From Perkinsus olseni (taxonomy: Eukaryota; Perkinsozoa; Perkinsida; Perkinsidae): DNA of 42,151 nucleotides. Shown here one piece after another: positions 22,345-31,538 of this stretch. How positions within the stretch are numbered: position 1 is the stretch's first letter; each line of letters begins with the position of its first letter. Location of the stretch: contig JABANP010000462.1 in the NCBI GenBank assembly GCA_013115135.1, forward strand, positions 1 to 42,151, in the 5' to 3' direction. Both the position numbers and the translations under genes were made by a program. The notes under the pieces are model-generated. The model saw only the letters and a list, made by a program, of their open reading frames with translations, had not been told where the DNA came from and did no database searches.

Positions 22345-22721
22345 GCGCGGCGCCCTTACAATTTTCCACCAGTACTCAGGAAAGTCTGAGTTCATTTTTC
22401 TTCACTCGTATTCTTATTTACCTTTCCCCCATCTTGCGTTGTTCTTTAAGATCATGGAGTGTTGGTCGGCTAAAAACGGAAGCATTGCACGCATGCACAC
22501 GACGGAGCGATGCAATTGTTTTCGCTCGCGCGCGCCCGAACTCATTGAGACATTCGTATAAGTCTCTCCCGTCTCGGAAGGTATCCTAGCTTGATTCTGG
22601 ATGGATTCAAAATAGGTCGGACACGCGCAGTCGAGGATTAGTAATCTATTGCTTACGACTCCTCATTGTAATGTTGCCCCTTCAAAGCTCTCTCGGATCG
22701 GTTCATCGCCTTTCACCCATC
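22345..22721. other. Spacer between GH18-like and DNL genes
   Basis: No coding signal was found. A pyrimidine-rich stretch ending CCCCTTCAAAG lies about 30-35 bases before the next ATG and is a possible trans-splice acceptor. Confidence 0.4.
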
Positions 22722-24474
22722 ATGAGCGCCGCTAGGCTCTTTACCACCCGAGCGGGAGGGATGCTCGCAACCGCAGGTCAATTGCTTCTTCTCACGCCTC
22801 TCTGATGCCGTACTGTCCTTTTTGCAGGTCTCCGTCCAAGCTTCACGCCTGCCTTGGCGCCTCCCCGACTATCCTCAAACAGAATCGCGCTGTTTTCCAC
22901 TGGTAAGTCCCGGTGCCTCCGTGTCTTGTGAAAAGACCATTTATATTCTCGTGGTTATGCTCAACCCCTGTTTGTGCTGGTCATCGGTCCTGATGAATGA
23001 GAGCACAAGTCCATAGGAGTTTGGGTATGAAGGATAAACTTAGCTTTCCATCGCGTGCCGTGTTCGACACGGTGACGCTCTCACGCTCAAGCGAGCGAGG
23101 CTATATACAAATCAGTACAGGAATGGCGAGGACGTGTTGAATCGCTCGATCACTTAGCCATGTCACTAATAGTATCAGCATTCTCGTACGTGCGTGAAAG
23201 AAAATTCCGATTGAGCGTAGGGTGACCTTCCTTAGTCGTGCCGTGTCCTTTGTCAAGATATTAGTTCTACTACCACAACCTCTTCCTCCCCTCAAGCTCA
23301 TCATCATTCATCTACCGGAACTGTCCCCATGACATCTTTGCCTGGCACAAAAGACGACAGCGCGTATGCTCTAGTATTTACATGCAAAAAGTGCAACACG
23401 AGGAGCGCGAAGAAAATCTCTAAGGTGAGGGTGGGAGCCGTCATTTCAGTTGCACTCATCTCGGGAAGGCTGAGAATACGTTTTTGAACGCGATAACTTG
23501 TAGCTTAGAAGGAAGGGGTATCACCTTGTTGGGGGATGTACTGGTGTCCGGTACATCTCCCTAATAACGTCCCGAAAAGCATGACCAGTAGCTGGGCGTG
23601 CTTTTTTATTTGAATCTAAAGCCCCATAGAGAGTTGGGTGAAGAACACTAGCCATCTTGTAGTTGAATCGGTCACCGCTCGACGGATGACGTCTGTAGGA
23701 AATATTTATCCTGAATGTCTATTGCGTGTGCAACGCGATCAATATTTAGACAATTTCGCTCAGCGATGCTTGCTCCATCTTCAGCATTCCTATCACAACG
23801 GTATTGTTATCGTACGCTGTCCCGGCTGTGAGAAGCTTCATTTGATTGCGGATCATTTTTGCTGGTTCGGAGGTGAGCATGGGCCTGGCGGTGGTATATT
23901 TACTCGCTCACACTTTTCCGTACACCCGTGGGTTGCTTCCTAGTCTGGTGTCTCGGAGCCGAAAAGGGTCGTAGAGAATAGTTTCGGTGTGGTTGTGCAC
24001 GTTCTCGCGGCTTTGAACGGCGTGATTGCTCGACAGTAGTGGGCATTGGGACAGCTAAGGTCGAGGGGCAACGGCGTCAGTGCATTAACGAGGCGCTCCA
24101 CTCCCGATTCCAGCGTCAACTGTGCATGGCGATGCAGGAAATCTCTCTATGCTGTTTGTTCAGATGAACCACAGACGATTGAGGATATCCTTCGCGAGAA
24201 AGGGGAGACTGTTGTGAAGGGCACTGTTAAGGACGCATCCAAGGCCGATCAAACTGTCGTTGCCGGCGCGATTGCTGATGCTGTAGATGATAGAGGAGAG
24301 ATCAAACTTAGAGAGGGAGAGGTAGGATCGAGTTGGTCTCACGCCGGTCGTAGCTGGTTGACTCTCTTTTTATAGACCCTCCCGGATGTACAAATAGAAG
24401 GTTTGGATGAGGATAGTATTAGGAAACTGCAGCTGGAAATCGTTAGGAAACAGCGAGAAGAGCAAGATGCGTAA
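22722..24474 (+). CDS. DNL-type zinc-finger protein, copy 1 (Tim15/Zim17/Hep1-like, mitochondrial)
   Basis: Six exons in phase: 22722-22776, 22828-22902, 23297-23424, 23785-23872, 24164-24321 and 24376-24474 (TAA), 200 residues. The N-terminus (MSAARLFTTRAGGMLATAG) is Arg/Ser/Ala-rich with no acidic residue, as in a mitochondrial presequence. The DNL domain is complete: FTCKKCNTRSAKKISK, then SYHNGIVIVRCPGCEKLHLI, then ADHFCWFG, with the zinc-binding CKKC and CPGC pairs, followed by TIEDILREKGETV, which is also typical. Known members are escorts that keep mitochondrial Hsp70 soluble for protein import. An extra C-terminal tail (LPDVQIEGLDEDSIRKLQLE, then charged residues) is shared with the neighbouring copy 2. 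Introns are 51, 394, 360, 291 and 54 bp. Confidence 0.92.
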
Positions 24475-24603
24475 GACGCATTCAACTGCCATTGTGTTGT
24501 ATAAACCCTCGAGTTCTTTTCTCTTATGTTTGTTACGTAGTATTTTCGATTGTAGAGTCCGCTGGATTTGTTCATCAATTGGCAATGGATGGAAGAATGG
24601 GGA

Positions 24604-24668
24604 GGCTGGGGTGCGCCAGGGTCCCATGCCGAGAGTCCTGGGTTCGATTCCCACTGCCGGAATCCTTT
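24604..24668 (+). repeat. tRNA-like B-box element between the two DNL genes
   Basis: AGTCCTGGGTTCGATTCCCA near 24636-24655 is a good T-arm/B box. It is followed by a T6 run (24664-24669), as for a polymerase III transcript. The upstream part folds poorly as a tRNA, so a tRNA pseudogene or tRNA-derived SINE is likely. Confidence 0.5.
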
Positions 24669-24760
24669 TTTCAGTATTCGTGCGACTGCGAGTAGCTGGA
24701 GTCGGTTCTCAGCTTTACTTGTTGTTTCTCTTATTTCATATGCTTGCCTCTTCCCGTCTT

Positions 24761-24784
24761 CCTCTTACACTATCCAGGTCATTC
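24761..24784 (+). promoter_or_regulatory. Candidate trans-splice acceptor of DNL copy 2
   Basis: The tract CCTCTTACACTATCCAG ends at 24777, leaving a leader of only 7 bases before the ATG at 24785. Such a short leader fits addition of a spliced leader. Confidence 0.5.
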
Positions 24785-26224
24785 ATGATGGTTTCTACCA
24801 CACCTACACCAATTCGCTTACTCACCACCCTGGCTAAGCGTAGGTTCACTCGCGGCTGTGATCGATCCGATGTCTGCTTGAACCATAGAGGCCACTATGC
24901 CAGATTGGGCAAGAACAGCGGTCATGAAGTTGAAGCGCTGGGCTAGTTTCTGAGTGCTCTCTTGAACCCGATGTGCTGCCATATGGCATAGTGGCCCCAT
25001 TTTCGCATATTCCCTTTTCCCGTTACAAACTGTGTCGTGCAGGTGAACATCACTCGGCCGTCAGCTCGGCGGCGCGTCGAGGGTTGAGGGGCACCGTCCC
25101 CCTTACTCGTCTTCCTCTCGGCAGCACTGAGGCAGCCGACGTCAGTTCCTACAACATAACCTACACGTGCAGGGACTGCTCGACCAAGGGCGCGTGGATG
25201 ATATCCAAGGTGATTACTATCACTGGAATGCGTGCGCCTCCGCGACGGTGTCGAATTGTGAAACCGTTTTATTTTCCATCGGCCAGGAAGCTGATGGTGA
25301 ATCTCTCCGGGGTTCTGTCGGATCAGTGGTCCTCCTCAGCACTCCTATCATCATGGTATGGTCGGAGTACAATGCCCTGGATGCGGCCAGGCCCATCTTA
25401 TATCGGACTCATTGGGCTGCTTCGCAGGTGAGTTGCGATGGTTGCTGAGGGAACTAACCCCCCCGTTCGATAATGTCATTCTTGAACTCAGAATTGATTT
25501 TTACACGTGAAACGTGGTTTAGGAACTGATTTATTGAACATTTCCTTATCAGTGGAGAAAACGGCGGGAAAGGGGTGGTTGCCCGCAACAGAAGTTCCGT
25601 TGGGGAGATTTCGGTCGGAGTTTGCTGGGCTTCATGAAGATTCGGCTCCGAGGTCGATCGGAAAACCTCACGTGTCCCGCCTTGTGTGCTCTCCACCTCC
25701 ACCGGTCCCGTGGTGGTAGGGATCCCTCGATCGGACCATGTGAGAATTCGTGAGAGGTTCGAAGATCTCATCAGCAGCAGCGCCAGGATGTATGGTGATC
25801 TTCCTGACCAGCACAAGGTAGTACTATTGGGCCCTCGACGATTTCTTCATGGAATCGGGTTTTTAGCATGAATTCGTCTACCAAAGATACTGTAGCGTGC
25901 TCGGCTGAGTTCTCATGGGAGAGGTTAGCTACACAGAATTGGTACAAATCTCATTCCCGCTGACTCCGGGGATCCTTCGGCACCTGAGGTGATGAACCTT
26001 TATGAGGTGGTGGTGGATGAACTCATCAACGCCATTCAGCGGCCACGGTCACGATCAGGCTTTCTGTGCCTCTATTCGCTCGCCCGAAGCTTTAAGTCTT
26101 GCCGCACTGCGGACCCACTGTATTTCAGAGTCTCCCTGAAATCCAGGTGGAAGGGCTCGATGGGGATGCCTTGCGAAGGCTGCAACTGAGAATCGTTGAG
26201 GAAATGCAAGAAGAGCAAGATTGA
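24785..26224 (+). CDS. DNL-type zinc-finger protein, copy 2 (diverged tandem paralogue)
   Basis: Supported exons: 24785-24839 (55 bp and phase 1, exactly as exon 1 of copy 1), 25043-25209, 25340-25427 (88 bp, as the matching exon of copy 1), a probable exon from 25553, and the last exon 26129-26224 (TGA). The presequence is MMVSTTPTPIRLLTTLAK. The zinc domain reads YTCRDCSTKGAWMISK, then SYHHGMVGVQCPGCGQAHLI, then SDSLGCFA: both CxxC pairs are kept, while the usual Trp of the GWF motif is Cys. The C-terminal tail LPEIQVEGLDGDALRRLQLR parallels copy 1. The segment between 25428 and 26128 should replace the DILREKG region, but I could not settle its exons: one frame continues from 25553 to about 25716, another fits near 25785-25820. 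Probably mitochondrial and functional, with a changed partner or role (inference). Confidence 0.82.
24888..25008. mobile_element. MITE-like inverted-repeat element in intron 1 of DNL copy 2
   Basis: GAGGCCACTATGCCA (24888-24902) is mirrored by TGGCATAGTGGCCCC around 24982-24997; 14 of the 15 positions pair. About 80 bases separate the ends. The right end continues CATTTTCGCA, exactly as does the related repeat in a kelch-RING intron (16588-16607). It lies wholly inside the intron 24840-25042. Confidence 0.65.
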
Positions 26225-26333
26225 TGTTATGCATCCTGTTAAATATCACGTTCCTGTGTTATATATTCTACTGTCCATGCGTTTATTATCGGCATCTATT
26301 TCTAGTCCCATCATTTCACTGCGTTAAAAATAT

Positions 26334-26356
26334 TACTGGTGGGATTGAACCCGGGT
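26334..26356 (-). repeat. tRNA B-box-like relic
   Basis: On the minus strand CCGGGTTCAATCCCACCAGT resembles a tRNA T-arm and acceptor end and is followed after a few bases by a T-run. Just upstream of the acidic-protein gene. Confidence 0.4.
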
Positions 26357-26394
26357 GTACCACGGTGCCAACGTATCAGTTCGTGTTAATAACT

Positions 26395-27386
26395 ATGTTG
26401 TTTGTCGTCGGTGTTCGATCGGCCCCCCATGATGACGAGGCCGAAGTGCTGAGCGGGGTACGTTAACCTCTCCGTCCGTTTCGTGACGTTATCCTTTAGG
26501 TTATTTCATTGCTGTCGTGGGTCCTTCAGTTTACTCTACCCCTGGTGTTTGTAGGGATTTATTTTAAAGTAAGATACGCGCGCAGCCGAGAGAAATTGTG
26601 GAGTTTGTGGTGGTTGCGCCTGACGCTCTGAGCCTCTTTTTCGTCTATGTGTTGCACTTGGTACGCGAAGCCTCGGAAGGGGACTACTCGTTTTTAGCTA
26701 ACTAACGGGCGGACTGCACCGATACGTCGCGCTGCTGTGGAGAAGGTAGAGGTTGTTGAAGGAGGGGAAAAGGTTGGAAGTGATGGCAACAGCTTTGATA
26801 TGGCGCCGCGGATGAGTGATGATGATGACTGTGGGCATGATGGGAAGAGCTCTGATTATGATGGTGACTCGGAAGGTTCTGTTGGCGATGATGAGGATAG
26901 CGCGAGTGAAGAAACTGATGGAAAAATGGGAAAGTCCTGCGAGAAGCTATTTGCCGAGAGTTTCGTGATTGATGAGAACGAGCTTGAGAGCACGGATGAT
27001 CTATTGAGAAGAATAAACGAGGATAATGATGATAGTTGCCGCGGGGATGATGACGACGGGCGGAGCGAAGTGAGAAATGTTTCGCATATTTGGACTTCTC
27101 CATAGAGTTCGCAGAGGTCGCAGATCTCGTACCAAATTTCCCTCAGATCTCGAGTCCAGAGGCTTCCCCTATAGTTCATAATACCTTCGGTGAGGACAAC
27201 ATTTGGAAGCCGAAGTCCGGTAGCAGCAACTGTTCAAGCCCGGCAAACCTTCCTGTCTCAACTCTACCCAACTCATGGGACGCTTTTGATGCCGTCCCGG
27301 CAGGTGAGGACACTTGCGAGATTGTAGCCTCTGGGAAAACCACCGGTGACAGCAGCAGCAGCAACGAAATATATAGCGATGAATGA
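26395..27386 (+). CDS. Acidic, Asp/Ser-rich protein
   Basis: The best model has three phase-0 exons: 26395-26457, 26698-27069 and 27117-27386 (TGA), 234 residues. Exon 2 is dominated by D, E, G and S (MSDDDDCGHDGKSS, GDDEDSASEETDGKMGK, RGDDDDGRSE) with one helix-like part (DENELESTDDLLRRINED). Exon 3 continues VADLVPNFPQISSPEAS and ends SSSSNEIYSDE. It looks intrinsically disordered; no domain is recognised. The short start MLFVVGVRSAPHDDEAE might be a weak signal but is not convincing. The exon 2/3 junction (47-bp intron) is chosen to keep the frame. Nuclear chaperone-like or secreted roles are both possible; I cannot choose. Confidence 0.45.
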
Positions 27387-27426
27387 TAATATGATCTTCA
27401 TGGGTAGTGCGTGAATTGGTATGGGA

Positions 27427-27560
27427 TAAAAAATAGGAAAAATATTTGCGAAAATCAGAAAATATATTTGTGAAAAACAGAAAGAAATAGAAAAAATATT
27501 TGTGAAAAACAGAAAGAAATAGAAAAAATATTGGTGAAAAACAGAAAAAATAATTTAGAA
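27427..27560. repeat. A-rich 32-bp tandem repeat
   Basis: About four imperfect copies of a 32-bp unit built around AAAAAATATTTGTGAAAAAC plus AGAAAGAAATAG. It lies just after the acidic-protein stop codon, in the 3' flank. Confidence 0.75.
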
Positions 27561-27604
27561 AAAGATGTTTTTGGAGTATAAACATTATAAGTGAATCTTA
27601 CAAC

Positions 27605-29166
27605 ATGCTGGTGACCCTGTTAGGTAATGATGGATCGTACCTTGGCACCTCCCTCGATGAAGTCTTGGAGTTCAACGAAAAGTGTAAGTTTGTCAAGTCT
27701 ATAGGATGCTGATCTTTGGCGAATCTTACGTTCTCTCTGGCGCGGGCGGTGCATACTACTGCAACTACGCCTCTCGTTTGAAGATTGCGGAATACTTAGG
27801 TGAAGCTGAGGCTAGCGGAGAAGGGCATCAGGAGTTGTATAATGGATTAGAGGACCACCGAAGGGATGGTAAGTTCGAATATGTGAGGCGCGGGTTCGAT
27901 TCCTGGCGAGGACGTTTTTCTAGAAAACGAGCCGGACGTAGGCCAGGCGCGGTCGACCGAAGCGAAAAATGCTGCCGCCCGACAAGCACTGGAGTTGGCG
28001 ATAGAAAGATATCCGCGGGAGGTAAATCTATCCCAGATTGTATAAAGCGCTCGCCCGATTGATCGATGCGTGTTCGAACTTTGGCTCAGGCGGCTTTTGT
28101 CTGCCATCAACTGCTGCAGAATCTGACGAGCGAAAAAATTCTGATCCAGCCCGAAACGTGAGACTTTCGAAAGCCTTCAGCGGGAATCTTTGTACGCGTA
28201 TCTTGCCAGATACGACCTCATGATACGGGCGGCCGAGGTTTCGGGTCACCAAGGGCTCGCCAGTCTACTGTATAGCAATGCTGGAAGTAACGCCCCTGGG
28301 GAGCCTCTCTCTCGCGCTGTGTTTATGCGAAATTTGATCGTCTCTTATTTCCTTCATGGCCGATCGTGTTGAGGAGGGGAATGCCTGAGTTTTTTTGCGG
28401 CAGAGTTGGTATGGTCCTGGAAAAAAATCGTGAAATCTTCTTTTTGTCAGGAGCCAATCAGCAGCCTTCCAGCGTACGAGTATCCTATCCATCCCCCGGC
28501 AAACAGGCAATATGTGACGCCGGACGCACTGAGTTTTGGGAGCAATCAGCTCAGGGTAATGACAGCCGTGGGATTCGAACCCGGGATCTTGATGGACTTC
28601 TTCTCAGCTCTATCCGGTGGTCACTCCGTCAGTTCCAGGGAGAGGAGATCATCTTGCTCCAATGACGAGGTGAGGATGTAATTTTGTGGCGCGCGACATG
28701 TCCAGACCTGAGCAGGTCTCTGGACGCGCTATCACAACACCAGCGGACCATGCAGTTTGCCGCGGCGGCAGCGGCCGCTACTGCGTATCGTCAACAGCAG
28801 CAAGTAGGCGGATATTCTCAGGTTGACGCTTCGCTCCGCCCCGTTCGTTTCTGCATTTTTGTTGTTTTCAGTATTTACTATTTACACAGCTCGCTGCTGC
28901 TTCTCGAGCAACAGCACCTGCCGACAACGTGAGGCGTGTATCTTTGTGTATGCGTGCATACCATATTTTCCCCAAATCAGGCTCATCATCCCATTCATAC
29001 CCCCCAGGCTCCGAGCGCCATGGCGGCCCTAGAGATCATGTATCAACGACAACAGCAGCAGCAGCTGATGAGTGCTCACGAAGCGAGATTAACCCAGCAA
29101 CAGAAGGAGGGCCACATGACCCGGTCGACTCATAGTCTGGGGGTCCCTATGGTAGGCCTGGTCTGA
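27605..29166 (+). CDS. Unrecognised multi-exon gene with Ala/Gln-rich C-terminus and an apparent frameshift
   Basis: Exon-like blocks: 27605-27681 (MLVTLLGNDGSYLGTSLDEV), 27705-27868 (SGAGGAYYCNYASRLKIAEY), 27924-28021 (EPDVGQARSTEAKNAAARQA then LELAIERYPRE), from 28090 (AAFVCHQLLQNLTSEKILIQ), about 28451-28555, about 28700-28821 (Ala run and QQQQ) and 29008-29166 (QQQQQ, ends at TGA). The first apparent intron is only 23 bp, doubtful. In the block from 28090 the frame stops at 28158-28160, but one base over it continues well (ETFESLQRESLYAYLARYD, then IRAAEVSGHQGLASLLY), as if one A were extra in GAAAC at 28154-28156. The part EAKNAAARQALEL recalls the last helix of a double-stranded-RNA-binding domain, but the rest of such a domain is not visible. 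Family unknown; it may be a pseudogene or carry an assembly error. Confidence 0.42.
27888..27919 (+). repeat. tRNA B-box-like sequence filling a short intron
   Basis: GGCGCGGGTTCGATTCCTGG is a good B box followed by GACG and T5. It sits inside the predicted 55-bp intron 27869-27923, so most of the intron is tRNA-like. Confidence 0.4.
28565..28590 (-). repeat. tRNA B-box-like relic
   Basis: On the minus strand GATCCCGGGTTCGAATCCCA matches a T-arm with a good 5-bp stem. The flanking DNA does not complete a tRNA by eye. Confidence 0.4.
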
Positions 29167-29495
29167 GGGAAGGACTGCATCACTCCTGCTAGGTGCCTAA
29201 GAACGGTGCGGCTTCCAGGTGAACTAGCGCTCTGAGCGGTCGATAGAGATTGACAGCTTTTAAGAGGGTGTGATCCTGCTTTGCATTTTAGTGATGTAGT
29301 TGTTCCTGCTGTGTTCCCATCTTTCGCCAAAAGCTCCCGAACATCCTCGACGAACAACTAACATCGCGTTCAGCATGATGTCATTATACCAACCTGTTGT
29401 TACACGGTTCTCTTGAGTTGAGGGCGAGGCATGCCGCTCCTGAACGATTCTCGGTGCTGGATATTTCCTCATCAGTGTCTAACTCAGTCAGCCTT

Positions 29496-31538
29496 ATGTT
29501 GGTCTCACTACGCCAACAGCGCTTCCTCACATCTCCCCGACTACTGCTCCTAGTGGCGGTCATCACGCTTCTGGTGGCCCTTCAGTATTACTTCGCCCGC
29601 GCCCTCGATCCCCATGTAGGTGAATCTATGGTATTCATTCCGATGCTTCCCGCGAAGTTATCTGATGGAGCGCTCGTCATCGGTCCCAGTACGCTCTTGG
29701 CCTCGTCGCTCACCGATCCCAACAGCGGCCGACCTGAGTGGGTGGAGTACGTCGCTCCGTCTGCAGGAGAGTCTGATTCGCCATGGACCTCTATCCAGTG
29801 TCTTGCTGGGCACAGGAATAGGTCCTGTGCCTTCGACCAGATCTATTATGACAGCCAACTTGGCAACTTCGTTATCGCCCTGCCTGAGGGGGAACTTGGG
29901 AACATCAAGAAAGCGCCTTATGATGGAAAAGCTTTGATGTTCGATTCTGCGACTGACTATGATCAACATCTGGATACGGGTATACCAGTGACTGAAGATT
30001 CTCTGAGGGAGCTCATGAAGGGTGCTACAACCGATGCTAAGGACCGCGATGAGGTGCCGCGTTTCCAGCCGTCGATTCAATTCTTCAAGGACAAATCGGA
30101 GTTCGCCAAGTGGCATCGCGAGAAACAGGGGTTCTTTTTCTCCTGGCTGCGTGGTGATACCAAACCTGAAGTCATCGAAGGTGTCACGCTGCATCTCCTC
30201 ATCTTCGGCCCGATGAACCCGGGACACTTTCTTTACGACAGCCTCTACCCTGCCTGGATAACGGCAGTACGCTTCGGCTATGCGTCCTTGCCGATGAACA
30301 TTTTACCCGTCGATGAGGGCGAGACAAAGGCAGCAAGGAAAGCTCCTCATTGGAGTGTCCTGACGCACTTCGGCCGAGGACAAGTGTTTCTCACGTCCGA
30401 GCTCGAAGCTGCTTCTGTGTACTCCTTCTCGAGGCTGCTGGTCGGTAGTCGTTTCATGGGTCATCGCAACCCACAGCGCAGCATGGCGATGCCTGGCTCG
30501 TATTCTTATGAAAACGCATTTTTCTTGTTCGGTCAGCGGCTCCTAGCCGGCTTCGACTTCGTACCGTGGCCGACTGAGATGTTGGAACTAGAACTAGGGC
30601 CTTCAAGTTGGGGCTGTCGAGGGGTTATCGCTGACAACAAGAGATTCGACGATGAACTCAAGGCCATGCTGATGGATATCGCCGCGAAGTCCGAGGCGCT
30701 CTTCGGTTGCGATATTACATTTCTGCGGTGGGAGGATTATTCCTTCCAGGAGCAGTTGGCGGTCATTGCGAGCTCTAATCTGTACATCAGTTCTACCGGA
30801 ACGGGCATGACGCGGTGCCATTTGATAAGACCCGGTGGTGTTGTGGTGCATCTGGGCACGATGGAGCGCCTGGGCCACCCAGAGCGATACCAGTCAGCCT
30901 ATCGCGACGTCCACTTCGCCACTGGCTCCCCGCATTTGAACTCTGTCTACTACCCTAGACGGTTATGGAACACTTACGGTCGACTACAACGTGAAGGTGT
31001 GATAGATGCCATCCAGCGAGGCGTTGAACTCTTCATGAAGCCCGTCAAGATGCCGAGACCGTACAGCGAGGGCCTCTCCCCCACCTCGCTGAGCTGGGAG
31101 CGCTACTGCAATTCTACTACTGATAACTGCAGGGCTGTGGTGGAGGTTCAAAACGGCAACTTCGAGGCTGGTGAGCATAGAGCGAAAGATACCTACATGT
31201 GCGAGTATTGCTCCTGGGTTGACTTCTTCAACCTCGCCCCGATGTGGTCGCCAGTAGGCTGCCGTGATGGTGACACGGTCGTCCACTGTCCGCTGGACCA
31301 TCGCCTTTATGCTTCCGTCATGGACCCTGACCACGTGGCCTTCGACCCTCAATGCTATGACGAGGAAGTCGCAAAGATTCGGTCAGCTAAAGAAAGTCTG
31401 CTGAGGAAAGCTGCGGCCAAGCTGAATAAAGATTACAAAAATCTCACAGCGAGCGAGGCGGTGGCGGCCATGCTCCAAGTACAGCCGCCGAATTGCCCAC
31501 TGAAAGTACCTGCCGTCCCTCCGCAGTGTGCCTGTTGA
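29496..31538 (+). CDS. GT61-type glycosyltransferase, type II membrane protein, intronless
   Basis: A single uninterrupted frame from ATG 29496 gives 680 residues. The frame is open upstream of this ATG, but no earlier ATG exists in it. A short basic cytosolic tail is followed by one membrane segment (about residues 14-34, RLLLLVAVITLLVALQYYF), the layout of a Golgi/ER glycosyltransferase. NPGHFLYDSLYPAW (about residue 241) and STGTGMTRCHLIRPGGVVV (about residue 432, then HLG) match the two signatures of family GT61 (DUF563), whose members add xylose, arabinose or O-GlcNAc to glycans. The lumenal C-terminus has a Cys-rich block (YMCEYCSWVDFFN) and ends in a Pro/Cys tail. The donor and acceptor sugars cannot be told. 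It is unusual here in having no intron. An AG (CCTCATCAG) lies 20 bases before the start. Confidence 0.72.
   Translation: MLVSLRQQRFLTSPRLLLLVAVITLLVALQYYFARALDPHVGESMVFIPMLPAKLSDGALVIGPSTLLASSLTDPNSGRPEWVEYVAPSAGESDSPWTSIQCLAGHRNRSCAFDQIYYDSQLGNFVIALPEGELGNIKKAPYDGKALMFDSATDYDQHLDTGIPVTEDSLRELMKGATTDAKDRDEVPRFQPSIQFFKDKSEFAKWHREKQGFFFSWLRGDTKPEVIEGVTLHLLIFGPMNPGHFLYDSLYPAWITAVRFGYASLPMNILPVDEGETKAARKAPHWSVLTHFGRGQVFLTSELEAASVYSFSRLLVGSRFMGHRNPQRSMAMPGSYSYENAFFLFGQRLLAGFDFVPWPTEMLELELGPSSWGCRGVIADNKRFDDELKAMLMDIAAKSEALFGCDITFLRWEDYSFQEQLAVIASSNLYISSTGTGMTRCHLIRPGGVVVHLGTMERLGHPERYQSAYRDVHFATGSPHLNSVYYPRRLWNTYGRLQREGVIDAIQRGVELFMKPVKMPRPYSEGLSPTSLSWERYCNSTTDNCRAVVEVQNGNFEAGEHRAKDTYMCEYCSWVDFFNLAPMWSPVGCRDGDTVVHCPLDHRLYASVMDPDHVAFDPQCYDEEVAKIRSAKESLLRKAAAKLNKDYKNLTASEAVAAMLQVQPPNCPLKVPAVPPQCAC

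Noticed and set aside
25454..25816. 120-codon minus-strand frame
   Set aside because: It overlaps exons and introns of DNL copy 2, shows no family and has no splice support.
26702..27103. 133-codon His/Ser-rich minus-strand frame
   Set aside because: It is the complement of an Asp/Ser-rich coding exon (GAT read as ATC and CAT); the plus-strand frame is preferred.
27682..27704. 23-bp intron between two coding blocks
   Set aside because: Too short for confident splicing and far below the other introns in the window (about 40 bp or more); kept only as a doubtful junction.
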